Part shown: positions 62,997 to 64,000 of the stretch, piece after piece | How the letters are laid out: each line of letters starts with the position of its first letter | How positions within the stretch are numbered: position 1 is the stretch's first letter | Source: Bradyrhizobium sp. SZCCT0231 | GTDB lineage: Bacteria; Pseudomonadota; Alphaproteobacteria; Rhizobiales; Xanthobacteraceae | Assembly: GCF_018130245.1 (NCBI RefSeq) | Contig: NZ_JAFCKP010000001.1 | Coordinates: forward strand, 930,001 to 994,000 | Length of the DNA stretch: 64,000 nucleotides | Direction of reading: 5' to 3' | The notes under the pieces: generated by a model | The model's input: the letters and a program-made list of their open reading frames with translations, nothing else | What the model was told of the DNA's origin: nothing | The model's database searches: none | Position numbers and translations under genes: made by a program

Positions 62997-64000
62997 GTGT
63001 TGGGGACGAGTACGAGGAAATGGATCGAGGTAGCATTCCTGGCGACGACGGCGATGTTTGCGACGAGCATGGTATCGTCGGCTGCCATTGCGCGGACTGC
63101 GCAAAATCCGAGCAGCGCCGCCGTCCGAACCTATGCGATTCCGGCCGGACCTCTCGCCGCCGCGCTCAATCGCTTCGCCGACGCCTCGCAGCTTCAACTG
63201 GTCTATAGCGGCGTCATCGCGCGCGGCCGTCAAACCGGCGGTCTGAATGGTGCGTTCACGCCGCAGCGGGCGATAGCGCAGCTTCTGACGGGATCAGGCC
63301 TGTCCTATCGCTTCACCAGCGGCAGCGCCGTCACGATCTTCGATCCGGCAGACAAGGAGGCCAGCGCGCCGCCTGCCTCCGACGGTTCGCTCGTGCTGGA
63401 TACGATCGACGTCACGGCCAAGCGCTCCGACGGCTTCACGCCCGATACGCCCTATGAGACGCCCGGTTCCGTCTCGCATGTCTCGCGCGAGCAGATCGAC
63501 CGCGTGCCGCCGACCTCTGCCGGCGACGTGTTCGTCAACACGCCCGGCGTGATCTCGGCGGGCAGCCATGTCGGCACCTCGATCAATCCCAACATCCGCG
63601 GTCTTCAGGGCATGGGACGCGTCGCGACCATGATCGACGGTGCGCGGCAGACCACGAGCTCCTACCGCGGCTATATCGGAAATCGCGACGAGACCTATGT
63701 CGATCCCGACCTGATCGGCGGCATCGACATCTCCAAGGGGCCGAGCACCGGCGTCGGCGTCGGCGGTATCGCCGGCACGATCAACCTGCGCACCCTCGAT
63801 GCGGGCGACATCGTCAAGAACGGCCAGTCCTACGGTGTTCGTCTCAAGGGCACCGTCGGCACCAATGCGGTGACGGAACGCGCGCCGAGCTTCCTGTCCA
63901 GCACCACGATCAACCCAGTCAGCGAGGGCCGTCCATCGTTCTTCAACGGCGGCTCCCAGTCAGGCAGTGCGGCCGTTGCAGCGATCAAGGAGAACTACGA
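62997..64000 (+). CDS. TonB-dependent receptor with STN domain (probable heme/iron receptor), 3' end beyond window
   Basis: 334 codons present. The likely start is GTG 62997 (or TTG 63000); signal peptide follows (VAFLATTAMFATSMVSSAAI). STN signalling domain: TYAIPAGPLAAALNRFADAS, YSGVIARGRQTGGLNGAF, LLTGSGLSYRF. TonB-box-like DTIDVTA then plug: GDVFVNTPGVISAG, NPNIRGLQGMGRVATMIDGA and GGIDISKGPSTGVGVGGIAG. The plug resembles hemoglobin/heme receptors of the HasR type. The barrel is off the right edge, so the ligand is uncertain. Confidence 0.92.
   Translation, partial: MLGTSTRKWIEVAFLATTAMFATSMVSSAAIARTAQNPSSAAVRTYAIPAGPLAAALNRFADASQLQLVYSGVIARGRQTGGLNGAFTPQRAIAQLLTGSGLSYRFTSGSAVTIFDPADKEASAPPASDGSLVLDTIDVTAKRSDGFTPDTPYETPGSVSHVSREQIDRVPPTSAGDVFVNTPGVISAGSHVGTSINPNIRGLQGMGRVATMIDGARQTTSSYRGYIGNRDETYVDPDLIGGIDISKGPSTGVGVGGIAGTINLRTLDAGDIVKNGQSYGVRLKGTVGTNAVTERAPSFLSSTTINPVSEGRPSFFNGGSQSGSAAVAAIKENY

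Overview
The window is GC-rich, densely coded chromosomal DNA from an alphaproteobacterium, most likely Bradyrhizobium or a close relative. The grounds are protein style, FixJ-type regulators, many ABC importers for organic nitrogen and carbon, and intergenic repeat families I recognise from Bradyrhizobium genomes (near 24.5, 56.1 and 60.0-61.0 kb). I could not run a search, so the genus is inferred. No tRNA, rRNA, CRISPR array, insertion sequence or phage gene was seen.

Left part (1-24 kb). An RND efflux pump (permease cut by the left edge, plus its fusion protein) lies downstream of a small exported protein. An exported alpha/beta hydrolase follows. Then comes a complete biotin-independent malonate decarboxylase operon, mdcA-C-D-E-G-B-F-H (6058-13103), holding the enzyme subunits, the prosthetic-group enzymes, the malonyl loader and the malonate carrier. 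A second efflux system of the AaeB/AaeX/AaeA type runs toward it, with a strong terminator between. Next are a sensor kinase, a FixJ-type regulator and a stand-alone receiver, a divergent AraC regulator, and an amidase with an MFS carrier.

Middle (24-36.4 kb). This looks like scavenging of cyclic ureides, hydantoins or related amides. It holds 5-hydroxyisourate hydrolase, a PotABCD-like ABC importer, a second amidase, a hydantoin-racemase-like protein, a GntR regulator, and a divergent operon with a SsuABC/TauABC-like importer, a single-cysteine arylmalonate-decarboxylase-like protein and a dihydropyrimidinase/D-hydantoinase.

Right-middle (36.4-58.6 kb). Eighteen collinear minus-strand genes (56058 down to 36413) have no gap above about 31 bp. 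In transcription order they are livH, livM, livG, a livF fused to a Tm-1-like (UPF0261) domain, the matching TIM-barrel 'PEP hydrolase' protein, a 965-residue flotillin with a very long 11-residue-periodic coiled coil, two SRPBCC proteins, and FAD, 2Fe-2S and molybdopterin subunits of a xanthine-dehydrogenase-family enzyme. The molybdopterin subunit is split in two by an in-frame TAG. CoxD/MoxR and CoxE homologues, an amidohydrolase, a metallo-beta-lactamase-fold lactonase, an SMP-30/isochorismatase fusion and an azoreductase complete it. An AraC regulator, the matching binding protein and a divergent enolase-superfamily enzyme lie upstream. This is the best candidate for an undescribed system: uptake of an unknown substrate coupled to molybdenum hydroxylation and ring or lactone opening, perhaps at a flotillin membrane domain.

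Right end (60-64 kb). A 1.3-kb repeat-rich spacer is followed by an ECF sigma factor, a FecR-like anti-sigma factor and the start of a TonB-dependent receptor with an STN domain, probably for heme or another iron source. The receptor runs off the right edge.
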